Assembly: GCA_938048755.1 (NCBI GenBank)
Contig: CALIUG010000067.1
Coordinates: forward strand, 1-40,674
Direction: 5' to 3'
Origin: an uncultured Alphaproteobacteria bacterium
GTDB taxonomy: Bacteria; Pseudomonadota; Alphaproteobacteria; SP197
Length of the DNA: 40,674 bases
In this document: positions 9,088 to 18,316 of the stretch, piece by piece
Numbering within the stretch: the first letter of the stretch is position 1
Layout of the letters: every line of letters begins with the position of its first letter
Notes under the pieces: model-generated
What the model saw: only the letters and a program-made list of their open reading frames with translations
Told to the model about the DNA's origin: nothing
Databases searched by the model: none
Translations under genes and position numbers: made by a program

Positions 9088-9124
9088 TAGCCTCAGACGC
9101 CGGCGACTGAGGCTAAAAGACAAT
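9088..9124. repeat. Type E hairpin element, copy 2
   Basis: TAGCCTCAG (9088-9096) and CTGAGGCTA (9107-9115) form a 9-bp stem around the self-complementary GCCGGC. It is followed by AAAGACAA, so CTGAGGCTAAAAGACAA is shared exactly with copy 1. It lies directly after the second MFS gene. A half copy with the 17 bases CCCTCAGGCGCCGGGCG of copy 1 is at 25661-25677. Confidence 0.65.
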
Positions 9125-9193
9125 CGCAGCACACGCCTGTTGCAGGCAAAAGAGCCTTTCCAAGTCCGGTTCGGGCCGCTATGTCGTGGCCCC

Positions 9194-10537
9194 ATGACAG
9201 AACAGAAAAAACCTCTCGATCTGGCGGGCGATCTGGTTGATCGCGCGCTCAAGGCCGGTGCCGACAGTGCCGATGCCGTGGCCTTTTCCGACACCTCGCT
9301 TTCGGTGAACTGGCGCATGGGTGCGCTGGAGGAACTGGAACGCTCTGAATCGACTGATCTGGGCCTGCGGGTCTTCGTGGGCCAGCGCATGGCGATTGTC
9401 TCGACCACCGATCCTTCCGACAGCACGCTGGACGAACTGGTCAATCGCGCCGTGGCGATGGCCAGGATCGCGCCCGAGGACAAGCTGGCAGGGCTGGCAG
9501 AAGCCGAACTGCTGGCCACCGAGTTCCCCGACCTCGACCTCGACGCCAACGACGAGCCCGCGCCCGAACGCCTGATAGCGATGGCCCAGGAAGCAGAGGA
9601 TGCGGCGCGCAGTGTCGAAGGCATCACCAACACCGAAGGCGCCTCGACCGGCTGGCACCGGATTACCTCGGCGCTTGCCGCCAGCAACGGGTTCCAGGGC
9701 AGCCATTCGGGCACGTCCTCGAGCATCTCAGCCGCAGTCATCGCGGGCGAGGGCCTGGGTATGGAACGCGACGGCGAATACCGCATGGCGCGCCACATGG
9801 AAGATCTGCCCTCGCCTGCCGAGATCGGCAAGGAAGCCGCCCGGCGCACCCTGCGCAAGCTGAACCCCAAGAAACTGCCGACCAAGGCGATGCCGATCGT
9901 GTTTGATGATCGCAATGCCAGAAGTCTTCTGGGCCATTTCATCGATGCGATCTCGGGGCCCGCGATCACACGCGGCACCAGCTTCCTCAAAGACAGCATG
10001 GGCAAGGACGTGTTCGGATCAGGCATCACCATTGTCGAGGACCCGCACCGCCAGCGCGGTTTGCGTTCGCGCCCGTTTGACGGTGAAGGCCTGGAGACCC
10101 GGGCCAACGAGCTGATCTCCAAGGGCGAACTGACCACCTGGCTGCTCGATTGCCGCTCGGCCCGTCAGCTGGAGCTCAAGCCCACGGGTCACGCCACACG
10201 CGGAACCTCGGGCTCACCCTCGCCTTCGCCCGCCAACCTGTGGCTGGAGCCCGGCACGGAATCGCCCGAAGCACTGATGGCCGACATTAAGGACGGGCTT
10301 TATGTGACCTATCTGATCGGTTTCGGCGTCAACGGTGTGACCGGTGATTACAGCCGCGGCGCAGCCGGGTTCCGTATCCAGGATGGCGAGATCACCGACA
10401 CGGTGAGCGAGATCACGATCGCAGGCAATCTGAAGGACATGTACGCCAACCTGATCCCCGCCAACGACTTGCAGTTCCTCTTCGGCACCGACAGCCCCAG
10501 CGTGCGCATCGACGGCATGACAGTCGCCGGGGTGTGA
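9194..10537 (+). CDS. pmbA: TldD/PmbA family protein, PmbA (TldE) subunit
   Basis: This is a 447-residue protein of the TldD/TldE protease system, which degrades unfolded peptides and matures some peptide natural products. In characterised TldD/TldE, TldE (PmbA) is the metal-free partner of the metallopeptidase TldD; no TldD gene is in the window. Visible family features are LGLRVFVGQRMAIVSTTD near the N-terminus, GTSFLKDSMGKDVFG in the middle, and RGTSGSPSPSPANLWLEPG followed by GVNGVTGDYSRGAAGF near the C-terminus. ATG 9194 is the first start in the conserved frame. Its stop overlaps the next start (GTGA), implying translational coupling to the cysQ-like gene. Confidence 0.9.
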   Translation: MTEQKKPLDLAGDLVDRALKAGADSADAVAFSDTSLSVNWRMGALEELERSESTDLGLRVFVGQRMAIVSTTDPSDSTLDELVNRAVAMARIAPEDKLAGLAEAELLATEFPDLDLDANDEPAPERLIAMAQEAEDAARSVEGITNTEGASTGWHRITSALAASNGFQGSHSGTSSSISAAVIAGEGLGMERDGEYRMARHMEDLPSPAEIGKEAARRTLRKLNPKKLPTKAMPIVFDDRNARSLLGHFIDAISGPAITRGTSFLKDSMGKDVFGSGITIVEDPHRQRGLRSRPFDGEGLETRANELISKGELTTWLLDCRSARQLELKPTGHATRGTSGSPSPSPANLWLEPGTESPEALMADIKDGLYVTYLIGFGVNGVTGDYSRGAAGFRIQDGEITDTVSEITIAGNLKDMYANLIPANDLQFLFGTDSPSVRIDGMTVAGV

Positions 10538-11322
10538 CGTTGAATCTTGAAGCCGATCACGGGCTGCTGAAGGACGCAACGCGAGAAGCCGGCGCACTGG
10601 CGCTGAGCTTCTTCCGTAACCGGCCCAGGGAATGGACCAAGTGCAAGGGAGATCCCGTCAGCGAGGCCGACATTGCGGTCGATACGCTGCTGAAAGCACG
10701 CCTGATGGAAGCGCGTCCGGACTATGGCTGGCTGTCGGAGGAAACCGAGGATGATTCCGACCGCCTGAACCAGTCCGTGTTGTGGATCGTCGATCCGATC
10801 GACGGGACACGTGCCTTTCTGGAAGAACGCCCGGAATTCACGGTGGCGACCTCCCTGGTGGTCGATGGCCGCCCGGTGAGCGGCTGTGTCTTCAACCCGG
10901 CGACGGACGAGTTCTTCGATGCCTACCGGGACGGCGGCGCGCGGCTGAACGATGAGGCTATCACGGTTTCCGGGCGTGCCGATTTCAACGATGCGCGCCT
11001 GCTGGCCAGCGCCCGCATGATCCAGCGCACGCTGGACGGCATGACGCAGAAACCCGCGACCTATAACGCAGTCAATTCCGTGGCCTACCGCATGGCGCTG
11101 GTCGCCTGCGGCAAGTACGACGCGACCCTGTCCCTGGGGCCCAAGAGCGACTGGGACCTGGCCGGTGCCGATATCATCGTGACCGAAGCCGGCGGCCGTT
11201 GTGGCACCGCCGAGGGCGCACCCTATATCTACAATCTGGAAACTGCCCGCCATCCCACGCTGGCGGCGGCTAACCCTGATCTGCACGATGCCCTGATCGA
11301 CCTGGTGGCGCGGCTCTACTGA
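10534..11322 (+). CDS. Inositol monophosphatase family, CysQ-like 3'(2'),5'-bisphosphate nucleotidase
   Basis: This is a 262-residue Mg-dependent phosphatase. Motifs are GDPVSEAD, WLSEETEDD, IVDPIDGTRAF (about residues 84-94, the metal-binding DPIDGT) and SDWDLAGADIIVTEAGG. The DWDLAGAD form and position favour a CysQ-type nucleotidase that removes phosphate from PAP, though inositol monophosphatase activity is possible. GTG 10534 overlaps the pmbA stop by four bases; a TTG six bases later is an alternative. In alphaproteobacteria this gene commonly lies between a tldD/pmbA gene and lipid A or Kdo genes, as here. Confidence 0.85.
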   Translation: MTLNLEADHGLLKDATREAGALALSFFRNRPREWTKCKGDPVSEADIAVDTLLKARLMEARPDYGWLSEETEDDSDRLNQSVLWIVDPIDGTRAFLEERPEFTVATSLVVDGRPVSGCVFNPATDEFFDAYRDGGARLNDEAITVSGRADFNDARLLASARMIQRTLDGMTQKPATYNAVNSVAYRMALVACGKYDATLSLGPKSDWDLAGADIIVTEAGGRCGTAEGAPYIYNLETARHPTLAAANPDLHDALIDLVARLY

Positions 11323-11417
11323 GTGCAGCCTTCACGCCCGCGATTCCCCATGATCGCAAAATGTTCTAAAACAGATACTTACCCTGAAGGCCGTCCGGCG
11401 GGCCTGCGGAAACCCTG

Positions 11418-13205
11418 ATGAACGAACCCCTTCCTGCTGCGCTGTCGACCAAGGCCATTGTCGGTCGGCTGATGCGCGAGCATATCCGGCCCTACATTCC
11501 CCAGATGCTGCTGGCGGTGGTGTTCATGGCCCTGGTGGCGGCCACCACGGCGGCCTATGCCTGGATGGTCCAGCCGATCCTGGACGAAATCTTCATCGAG
11601 AAGGACCACAGCCGCCTGATGGTGATTACCGTGGCGGTACTGGTGGTGTTTGTGATCAAGGGTCTGGCCGATTATGCCCAGACCGTGATCATGGCGCGGG
11701 TTTCCATGCGCATCGTCGCCGATATCCGCCAGCGTGTGTTTGAAAGCCTGATCCGCGCCGACATGGCGTTTTTCCACGGCGCCTCCACGGGCGAACTGAT
11801 CGCGGGCTGCATGAACAATGTGGACCTGATGCGCGATGCCGTCGCCAACACGCTGACCGCCATGGCCAAGGACGTGCTGACCCTGATCTTCCTGGTCGCG
11901 CTGATGTTCTATCAGGACTGGGCGCTGGCGCTGGTCGCGTTTTTTGTCTTTCCGCTGGCGTTTTTCCCGGTCTCTGCGATCGGGCGCAAGGTGCGCAAGC
12001 GCGCCACCCGCGCCTGGGCGGAACTGGAGACGGTGACCGGATTCATGTCCGAGACCTTCCGGGGCGTGCGCCACATCAAGGCCTATGGCCAGGAAGACCA
12101 CGAGATCGAACGGGCGCGCGAACGCATCGACACGCTGTTCATGAAGATCTTCAAGACCATGCGGGCCAAGGCGGCGATCTCGCCGATCATGGAAACGCTG
12201 GCCGGCGTGGCGATTGCCGTGATTATCGTTTACGGCGGCGATCAGGTGATCGCAGGCACGACCACGGCGGGCGCATTTTTCAGCTTCATCACCGCGCTGC
12301 TGCTGGCCTATCAACCGCTGAAGAACTTCGCCAAGCTCAACAACCATCTGCAGGAAGGCCTGGCCGCGGCCCAGCGCGTGCTGGCCCTGGTCGATCTGGA
12401 GCCGACCATCCGCGATCGGGAGCATGCCGGCGCCCTGAAGATCGATGGCGGACACCTGACCTTTATCGATGTCACCTTTTCCTATGGCGACGTGCCGGCG
12501 ATCAACGGCATCTCGCTGGAGGTGCCCGCGGGCAAGACGGCCGCGCTGGTCGGTGCCTCGGGTGCCGGCAAATCGACCGTGCTGAATCTGATCCCGCGCT
12601 TCTATGACATCGATTCCGGCGTGGTTGCGGTGGACGGCACCGATATCCGCGATGTCACCCTGGCCAGCCTGCGCTCGAACATTGCCCTGGTGAGCCAGGA
12701 GGTCGCACTGTTCAACGACACGGTCGGGGCCAACATCGCCTATGGCCGCATGGAGGCGAGCCAGGCCGAGATCGAAGCTGCCGCGCGCGATGCCGCGGCC
12801 CATGACTTCATCATGGAGATGCCGCTGGGCTACGACACGGTGGTGGGCGAATCCGGCATCAAGCTTTCGGGTGGCCAGCGCCAGCGCCTTTCGATTGCCC
12901 GGGCGATCCTGCGTGATGCGCCGATCCTGCTGCTGGACGAAGCAACGAGCGCACTCGATTCCCATTCCGAGCGTCAGGTCCAGGAAGCTCTTGCGCGCCT
13001 GGCCGAAGGCCGAACGACCCTGGTGGTGGCCCACAGGCTTTCCACCATCGCCGATGCCGACGTGATCTATGTCATGAGCGAGGGCCGGATTGCCGAAAGC
13101 GGCACCCATACCGAACTGCTGGCACGGGGCGGGCTCTATGCCGGCCTGCAGAACCTGCAGATCACCGACGAAGCCGTGGCGCCGAAGACCGCCGCAGAGG
13201 CCTGA
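11418..13205 (+). CDS. msbA: ABC transporter, MsbA-like lipid A flippase
   Basis: This is a 595-residue fused half-transporter: a six-helix membrane domain (about residues 20-330) and an ATPase domain (about 345-580). Motifs are Walker A GASGAGKS (about 379-386), ABC signature LSGGQ (483-487) and Walker B ILLLDEATSALD (about 503), followed by the H-loop HRLST. Position at the head of waaA, lpxK and lpxL points to flipping lipid A core across the inner membrane. The family also includes general lipid and multidrug exporters, so substrate is inferred from context. ATG 11418 begins MNEPLPAAL. The gap to waaA is only 12 bases. Confidence 0.88.
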   Translation: MNEPLPAALSTKAIVGRLMREHIRPYIPQMLLAVVFMALVAATTAAYAWMVQPILDEIFIEKDHSRLMVITVAVLVVFVIKGLADYAQTVIMARVSMRIVADIRQRVFESLIRADMAFFHGASTGELIAGCMNNVDLMRDAVANTLTAMAKDVLTLIFLVALMFYQDWALALVAFFVFPLAFFPVSAIGRKVRKRATRAWAELETVTGFMSETFRGVRHIKAYGQEDHEIERARERIDTLFMKIFKTMRAKAAISPIMETLAGVAIAVIIVYGGDQVIAGTTTAGAFFSFITALLLAYQPLKNFAKLNNHLQEGLAAAQRVLALVDLEPTIRDREHAGALKIDGGHLTFIDVTFSYGDVPAINGISLEVPAGKTAALVGASGAGKSTVLNLIPRFYDIDSGVVAVDGTDIRDVTLASLRSNIALVSQEVALFNDTVGANIAYGRMEASQAEIEAAARDAAAHDFIMEMPLGYDTVVGESGIKLSGGQRQRLSIARAILRDAPILLLDEATSALDSHSERQVQEALARLAEGRTTLVVAHRLSTIADADVIYVMSEGRIAESGTHTELLARGGLYAGLQNLQITDEAVAPKTAAEA

Positions 13206-13217
13206 CGGGGCCGCCCG

Positions 13218-14486
13218 GTGCTTGCAGGACTGTATCGTCTGTCGACCCATGTGGCCGAACCGGCCATGCCGCTGTTGCTGCGCCTGCGCCTGTGGCGCGG
13301 CAAGGAAGACGCTGCACGCATGGACGAAAAGCTGGGCCGTGGTGTGGGCCAGCGCCCCGAAGGGCGCCTGCTGTGGATCCATGCGGCCAGCGTTGGGGAA
13401 TCCCTTTCTGCGCTGCCCCTGATCGATCGCCTGAGCACCCGTCCCGACGTCACCATTCTGGTCACGACCGGCACCATGACCTCTGCCGGGATCATGGCGC
13501 GACGCCTGCCCGACAACGCCTTCCACCAGTACGCGCCGCTCGATGGGCCCCGCGCGGTGACCCGCTTTCTGGACCGCTGGCAGCCCGACTCCGCGCTATG
13601 GGTCGAATCCGAACTCTGGCCCAACCTGCTGGTCGAAACGCGACGGCGCGGTATTCCCACCGCGCTGATCAACGGGCGCATGTCGCCACGATCCTTCGCC
13701 CGGTGGCGGCGCGCGCCGTCCCTGGCTCATGCCATGATCGCCGGGTTCGACGTGGTCCTGGCCCAGAGCGAAGCCGATGGCGCCCGCCTGACCGCGCTGG
13801 GCGCACGCAACGTCATCACGGCCGGTGACATGAAGGCCGCCGCTCCGGCCCTGGAAGCCGATCCCGAAAGTCTGCAACGGGTCCAGGACGCGATTGGTGA
13901 CCGGCCCGTCTGGGTGGCCGCCAGCACCCATCCCGGTGATGAAGTCATGGTGGCCGGTGTGCATCGCCAGATCGCACCCGCCCATCCCGGCCTGCTGACC
14001 GTGATTGTGCCGCGCCATGCCGACCGGGGTGATGCCCTGATGACCGAACTGACCGATCTGGGATTCCGGGTTGCACGGCGCGGGCGCAACGAACTTCCCG
14101 AAGCTCGAACCGATCTCTTCCTGGGTGACAGCATGGGCGAGATGGGCCTTTACCTGCGCCTGGGCAATCCGGTGTTCATGGGCAAGTCCATGCTGCATGT
14201 CGGCGGTCACAACCCGCGCGAGCCCGCATTGCTGGGCCGGGCGGTCCTGTTTGGTCCCCATATGGAAAATGTCGGCCAGGCGGCAAAAGCCCTGCTGCAG
14301 GCAGGCGGTGCCATCGAGGTGGCCGACCCGGCAACCCTGGCTGCCATCGTATCGCGGCTACTCTCCCAACCCGAAGCCCTGGAGCAGATCGGAAGCCGTG
14401 GACAACAGCGCGCGCTTGCTGATGCCGCCGGCATTGTCGATGCCGCGCTGGACGCCCTGGCGCCCGTTCTGGAGCCACGCTCATGA
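13218..14486 (+). CDS. waaA: 3-deoxy-D-manno-octulosonic acid (Kdo) transferase
   Basis: This is a 422-residue glycosyltransferase that adds Kdo to the lipid A precursor at the cytoplasmic face of the inner membrane. HAASVGES with E61 corresponds to the catalytic Glu of the N-terminal Rossmann domain. WVESELWPNLL and the C-terminal nucleotide-binding AASTHPGDE and PRHADRG are typical. The hydrophobic N-terminus probably anchors it to the membrane. The start is GTG 13218 with a weak ribosome site; no better start gives the full N-terminus. The stop overlaps the lpxK start (ATGA). Confidence 0.93.
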   Translation: MLAGLYRLSTHVAEPAMPLLLRLRLWRGKEDAARMDEKLGRGVGQRPEGRLLWIHAASVGESLSALPLIDRLSTRPDVTILVTTGTMTSAGIMARRLPDNAFHQYAPLDGPRAVTRFLDRWQPDSALWVESELWPNLLVETRRRGIPTALINGRMSPRSFARWRRAPSLAHAMIAGFDVVLAQSEADGARLTALGARNVITAGDMKAAAPALEADPESLQRVQDAIGDRPVWVAASTHPGDEVMVAGVHRQIAPAHPGLLTVIVPRHADRGDALMTELTDLGFRVARRGRNELPEARTDLFLGDSMGEMGLYLRLGNPVFMGKSMLHVGGHNPREPALLGRAVLFGPHMENVGQAAKALLQAGGAIEVADPATLAAIVSRLLSQPEALEQIGSRGQQRALADAAGIVDAALDALAPVLEPRS

Positions 14487-15469
14487 TGCGCGCACCCGGC
14501 TTCTGGGAAACCGGCGGCGTGCTGGCCTGGGCTTTAGGTCCAGCCGCGGCGATCTGGACTGCGGTCGTGCGCTGGCGGCGCGCCACCCAGCCACCCGAAC
14601 ATATCCGCATACCGGTTGTGTGCATCGGCAACGTCACCGTGGGCGGGGCCGGCAAGACGCCGACCACCATCGCCATCACCAACCGGCTGGCCGCCCAGGG
14701 CTGGTGGCCCGACATTCTCTCGCGGGGCTATGGCGGCAGGGAAACCGGGCCGCTTAAGGTTGATCCCGAAGTGCACGGGGCGGCCGATGTGGGGGACGAA
14801 CCGCTGTTACTGGCGCGCCATGCCGATGTATGGGTCGGTGCTGACCGGATGGCGAGCGCCGTGCGCGCCCTGGCCGACGAAGCCGACATTCTGATCATGG
14901 ATGACGGCCTGCAGCACCTCTCGCTGAAACAGGATCTTTCGATCCTGGTCATCGATGGCCCCTGGGGTCTGGGCAACGGGCGGGTGATGCCTGCCGGTCC
15001 CCTGCGCGAACCCCTGGATGATGCCCTGGAGCGGTGCAAAGCCGTGGTCATCATCGGGGAGGATCGCCACGGCATAGCCGAGCGGATCGCCGGGCATGGT
15101 GTGACCGTGCTGCATGCTGACCTCAACCCCAGGCCCGAAACCATGGCGCTGGAGGGCGTGCCGGTGCATGCCTTTGCCGGCATCGCCCGGCCCGAAAAGT
15201 TCTTCGAGACCCTGCGCCAGGTCGGTGCCGTGGTCCAGCAGACCCGGAGCTTTCCCGATCACCAGACGCTCGACCCCATGGTCGTGATGGAGATGCTGGA
15301 AGCAGCGACCCGGGACGGCGCGCGTCTGGTCACCACGGAAAAGGACTGGGTGCGCCTGGACGCCGATACACGCACCCTGGCCGAACCGGTCGGGGTTGAG
15401 CTTGTCTTCCGTGATTGGGATAAGCTTGATGACCTTCTGTTCTCCCTGCGAAGCCATCCGGGCCTATGA
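14483..15469 (+). CDS. lpxK: Tetraacyldisaccharide 4'-kinase
   Basis: LpxK phosphorylates the 4' position of the lipid A disaccharide, a step before Kdo addition. The 328-residue length is normal. The P-loop is unusual for the kinase class but typical of LpxK: GNVTVGGAGKT at residues 49-59. ILSRGYGG, DDGLQHLSL and TTEKDWVRL are conserved blocks. ATG 14483 overlaps the waaA stop by four bases (an ATG three bases later is possible), and its own stop overlaps lpxL by four bases. Confidence 0.94.
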   Translation: MMRAPGFWETGGVLAWALGPAAAIWTAVVRWRRATQPPEHIRIPVVCIGNVTVGGAGKTPTTIAITNRLAAQGWWPDILSRGYGGRETGPLKVDPEVHGAADVGDEPLLLARHADVWVGADRMASAVRALADEADILIMDDGLQHLSLKQDLSILVIDGPWGLGNGRVMPAGPLREPLDDALERCKAVVIIGEDRHGIAERIAGHGVTVLHADLNPRPETMALEGVPVHAFAGIARPEKFFETLRQVGAVVQQTRSFPDHQTLDPMVVMEMLEAATRDGARLVTTEKDWVRLDADTRTLAEPVGVELVFRDWDKLDDLLFSLRSHPGL

Positions 15470-16338
15470 AAACCCTGCGTTACCTTTTTGAAGCTGGCCT
15501 GTTGTGGCTGGTCTTTGCCTCTCTCTCGCTGCTTCCGATCGAGCGTGCCTCGGCTGTGGGCGGGTTCCTGGGGCGCGGCCTGGGCCGGATCATGACGCGT
15601 AAGAACGCTATCGCGCGGGCCAACATCAAGGCGAGCCTGCCAGAGCTGGACGAAGCCCAAACCGATGAGGTCATCCGGGGCATGTGGGACAATCTGGGCC
15701 GCTTTGTTGGCGAGACACCCCATCTGCACAAAATCGACGTCTATCACGGCGACCGGGTGAGCGTGACGGCCGATGTCGACCTCAGCAATCCTGCGACAAC
15801 GCCGATGCCGGCGATTTTCTTCAACGCCCATTTCGGGAACTTCGAAGTCTCGTCCCTGCTGGCGATCCAACGCGGCCTGGAGCTGACCATCGTCTATCGC
15901 GAAGCGAGCAATCCCTGGTCCGAGAAGATCATTCAGCATTGGCGCAACAAACGCGGCGGTACCTGGGTGCCCAAGGGGCGCGATGGCGCGCGTGCCCTGC
16001 TGGCATCGATCCGCAACAAGGGCGCGATCGCCATTCTGGCCGACCAGAAGTTCAACGAAGGCGTGGCCGTGCCGTTCTTCGGCCGTGACGCCATGACCGC
16101 GCCCGCCATTGCCGAACTGGCGCTGAAGTATGACGTGCCGCTGGTCCCGGTGCGCGTGCGGCGCCTGCCGAATGCGCATTTCAACGCCCATGTCTTCAAG
16201 CCCATCGACATTCCGCGCACCGGCGACAAGGCGGCCGATGTGCGCGCCATCCTGCTGGCGGTCAACCAGACCTTCGAATCCTGGATCCGCGAGAACCCCG
16301 ATCACTGGCTGTGGATTCACCGCCGCTGGCCCGATTGA
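15466..16338 (+). CDS. lpxL: Lipid A lauroyl-type acyltransferase (LpxL/HtrB family)
   Basis: This is a 290-residue membrane-associated acyltransferase adding a secondary acyl chain to lipid A. The family active-site pattern H-x4-D/E is present as H122 to E127 in FNAHFGNFEVSS. KGRDGARALL and LADQKFNEGVAVPFFG are also typical, with the conserved ending WLWIHRRW. A hydrophobic N-terminal helix (about residues 10-25) fits membrane attachment. ATG 15466 overlaps the lpxK stop. It is the last gene of the msbA-waaA-lpxK-lpxL run. Acyl-chain specificity (LpxL versus LpxM) cannot be told from sequence alone. Confidence 0.88.
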   Translation: MKTLRYLFEAGLLWLVFASLSLLPIERASAVGGFLGRGLGRIMTRKNAIARANIKASLPELDEAQTDEVIRGMWDNLGRFVGETPHLHKIDVYHGDRVSVTADVDLSNPATTPMPAIFFNAHFGNFEVSSLLAIQRGLELTIVYREASNPWSEKIIQHWRNKRGGTWVPKGRDGARALLASIRNKGAIAILADQKFNEGVAVPFFGRDAMTAPAIAELALKYDVPLVPVRVRRLPNAHFNAHVFKPIDIPRTGDKAADVRAILLAVNQTFESWIRENPDHWLWIHRRWPD

Positions 16339-16373
16339 GGTGCCGAACTGGCAGAGGAACCAAAAGGTTTTGT

Positions 16374-16578
16374 CACGCGGAGACGCGGAGGACGCGGAGG
16401 ACGCGGAGTTTGAAGTGGCCGATGCGTCGTTGATGAACGCATCTTCTGCTCTCGGCGCAAGGTTTGGTGGTTTCACTGCCGCGCTTTGCGCGGCGAAATG
16501 CTTGAGACCTCACAACGTGCAACGAACGCAGGCATGCTCTGGGTTACGCAAACTCCGCGTCCTCCGCGTCTCCGCGTG
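16374..16578. repeat. A/A' palindromic element, copy 3
   Basis: The A arm at 16374-16408 is expanded by one extra GACGCGGAG unit. The central hairpin GCCGCGC-TTT-GCGCGGC is at 16478-16494 and the A' arm at 16553-16578. No B arms. The element occupies most of the 369-base gap between lpxL and the aminotransferase, both transcribed rightward. The rest of the gap (16579-16707) shows only the aminotransferase ribosome binding site. Confidence 0.85.
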
Positions 16579-16707
16579 TCCATCCCGTCTATTGGTTCTT
16601 TCGTCTCTGCGAGAAACATGCGGAGTGAGCTGTTCATGCGAAACCAATACGTTGCGTCTCTGTCATGACAGTTCGATAGTGTCGTGCAGGCACGAAGGAG
16701 AGAGATG

Positions 16708-18000
16708 ATGCCCCAGGATACCGCACGACTGATCGAACGCCGTCGTGAACTGTTGGGGCCGAACCTGCCGACGTTTTATGACGAGCCGGTGCATCTGGTG
16801 AAGGGCGAAGGTGTGTGGCTGTGGGATGCCGACGGACGCAAGTATCTCGACTGCTACAACAACGTGCCCCATGTCGGCCATTGCCACCCGCATGTGGTCG
16901 AGGCGATCACGCGCCAGGCTTCCACGCTGAACACCCACACGCGTTATCTGCACGACAACATCCTGGACTATGTCGAACGCTTGACCGGGCATCTGGGCAA
17001 CGATCTCTCGACCGCGATCCTGACCTGCACGGGGAGCGAGGCCAACGACATTGCCCTGCGCATGGCCCAGGCCGCGACCGGCAAGATGGGCATCATTGCG
17101 ACCGACGACACCTATCATGGCAACACCTGGCTGGTATCCCAGGTGACGCGCCACCGCGAACCCATCGGCGGGCGGGCCGAGTGGATCCGCTTTGTGCCCG
17201 CCCCCGACAGCTACCGCCCCCTGGGCGAGGCCGAAGGCAAGGGATTTGCCGAGACCTTCACGGCCCATGTGGAGAAGGCCATTGCCGAGCTTGAGGAAGC
17301 AGGCCACGGCGTCGCCTGTTTTATCCTGGACCCCTATTTCGCCAACGAGGGCTTTCCGACCTTGCCATCGGGCTTCCTGGACGGCGCCGCCAAAGCCGTG
17401 CGTGCGGCTGGTGGCATCATGATCGCCGACGAGGTCCAGCCGGGCTTCGGGCGCACGGGAACCCATATGTGGGGCCACGAAAAGGTCGGCCTGGCGCCCG
17501 AGATCGTGACCACCGGCAAGCCCATGGCCAACGGGCACCCCGTGGGCAGCGTCATCAGTTCGCCCGAGATCCTAGCGGCCTTCCGCGAGACGACGGGATA
17601 CTTCAACACTTTCGGCGGCAACCCGGTGTCCTGTGCCGCTGCCATCGCAACGCTGGATGTGCTGGAGAACGAAAACCTGATGGCCAATGCCGATGACGCC
17701 GGGAGTTACGCCCGCGAGCGCATGGATGCCCTGGCGCAGCGTTATGAAGCGATCGGCAATGTGCGCGGGTCCGGTCTGTTCTTCGGCGCCGAGCTGGTGA
17801 AAGACCGCAAGACCCGCGAGCCCGACGCCGATCTTGCCGAAAAGGTCTCCAACGCAATGCGCCACGAGGGCGTTCTGCTCAACCGCGCGAGCATCCATCA
17901 CAACACCCTGAAGGTGCGCCCGCCCATGCCCTTCGGCCGCGCCGAGGCCGACTTTCTGGTCGAGAAACTCGACAAGGTGATGGGCGATTTGACGGGGTGA
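16708..18000 (+). CDS. Class III PLP-dependent aminotransferase (AGXT2-like)
   Basis: This is a 430-residue fold-type I aminotransferase. Visible are YNNVPHVGHCHPHVVEAI, CTGSEANDIALRMA (cofactor phosphate site), IMIADEVQPGFGRTG (Asp contacting the PLP nitrogen) and TTGKPMANGHPVG with the PLP lysine near residue 271. The closest family feel is AGXT2-like enzymes (alanine-glyoxylate aminotransferase 2 or ethanolamine-phosphate lyase group); the substrate is not determinable. ATG 16708 is preferred over ATG 16705 because AAGGAG (16695-16700) is 7 bases upstream. It is flanked on both sides by palindromic elements and has no operon partner. Confidence 0.85.
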   Translation: MPQDTARLIERRRELLGPNLPTFYDEPVHLVKGEGVWLWDADGRKYLDCYNNVPHVGHCHPHVVEAITRQASTLNTHTRYLHDNILDYVERLTGHLGNDLSTAILTCTGSEANDIALRMAQAATGKMGIIATDDTYHGNTWLVSQVTRHREPIGGRAEWIRFVPAPDSYRPLGEAEGKGFAETFTAHVEKAIAELEEAGHGVACFILDPYFANEGFPTLPSGFLDGAAKAVRAAGGIMIADEVQPGFGRTGTHMWGHEKVGLAPEIVTTGKPMANGHPVGSVISSPEILAAFRETTGYFNTFGGNPVSCAAAIATLDVLENENLMANADDAGSYARERMDALAQRYEAIGNVRGSGLFFGAELVKDRKTREPDADLAEKVSNAMRHEGVLLNRASIHHNTLKVRPPMPFGRAEADFLVEKLDKVMGDLTG

Positions 18001-18025
18001 GACTGCGTTCCCGCAAGGGATGATT

Positions 18026-18288
18026 CACGCGGAGCCGCGGAGGACGCGGAGAAACAAACCAAAAAAGAGTACGCACACAGAGGCACAGAGACACAGAGGC
18101 GTTCAGATCGGCTCTAGTTCATGACTGAGTGTCGCGGGGCAATTGGAATGACCTGAATGGATCGCTTTGCGATCCGCTTGCCAGCTTGCTGCACGATACG
18201 CAAACCACGCCCAACCCATCTCTGTGTCTCTGTGCCTCTGTGTGAAACCCTTTTTCTTGTTCCTCCGCGTCCTCCGCGGCTCCGCGTG
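18026..18288. repeat. A/B palindromic element, copy 4 (most complete)
   Basis: The nested arms run in order: A 18026-18051, B 18074-18099, centre, B' 18221-18244, A' 18263-18288. The centre is the perfect hairpin GGATCGC-TTT-GCGATCC (18159-18175). A and A' are exact inverted copies over 26 bases. The element lies between the convergent aminotransferase and xseA genes; the xseA stop is 29 bases beyond. The 316-base gap holds nothing else. Confidence 0.9.
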
Positions 18289-18316
18289 CCCAATTGCTTC
18301 TCAAGAAGCGCACAGA

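Noticed and set aside
11379-13526. Long antisense open frame (715 codons) opposite msbA and waaA
   Set aside because: Low-complexity His/Gln/Arg/Gly-rich translation caused by GC-rich codon bias; the plus strand has complete recognised genes.
18026-18288. CRISPR-like repeats
   Set aside because: Arms are inverted, not regularly spaced direct repeats, and no cas genes are present.
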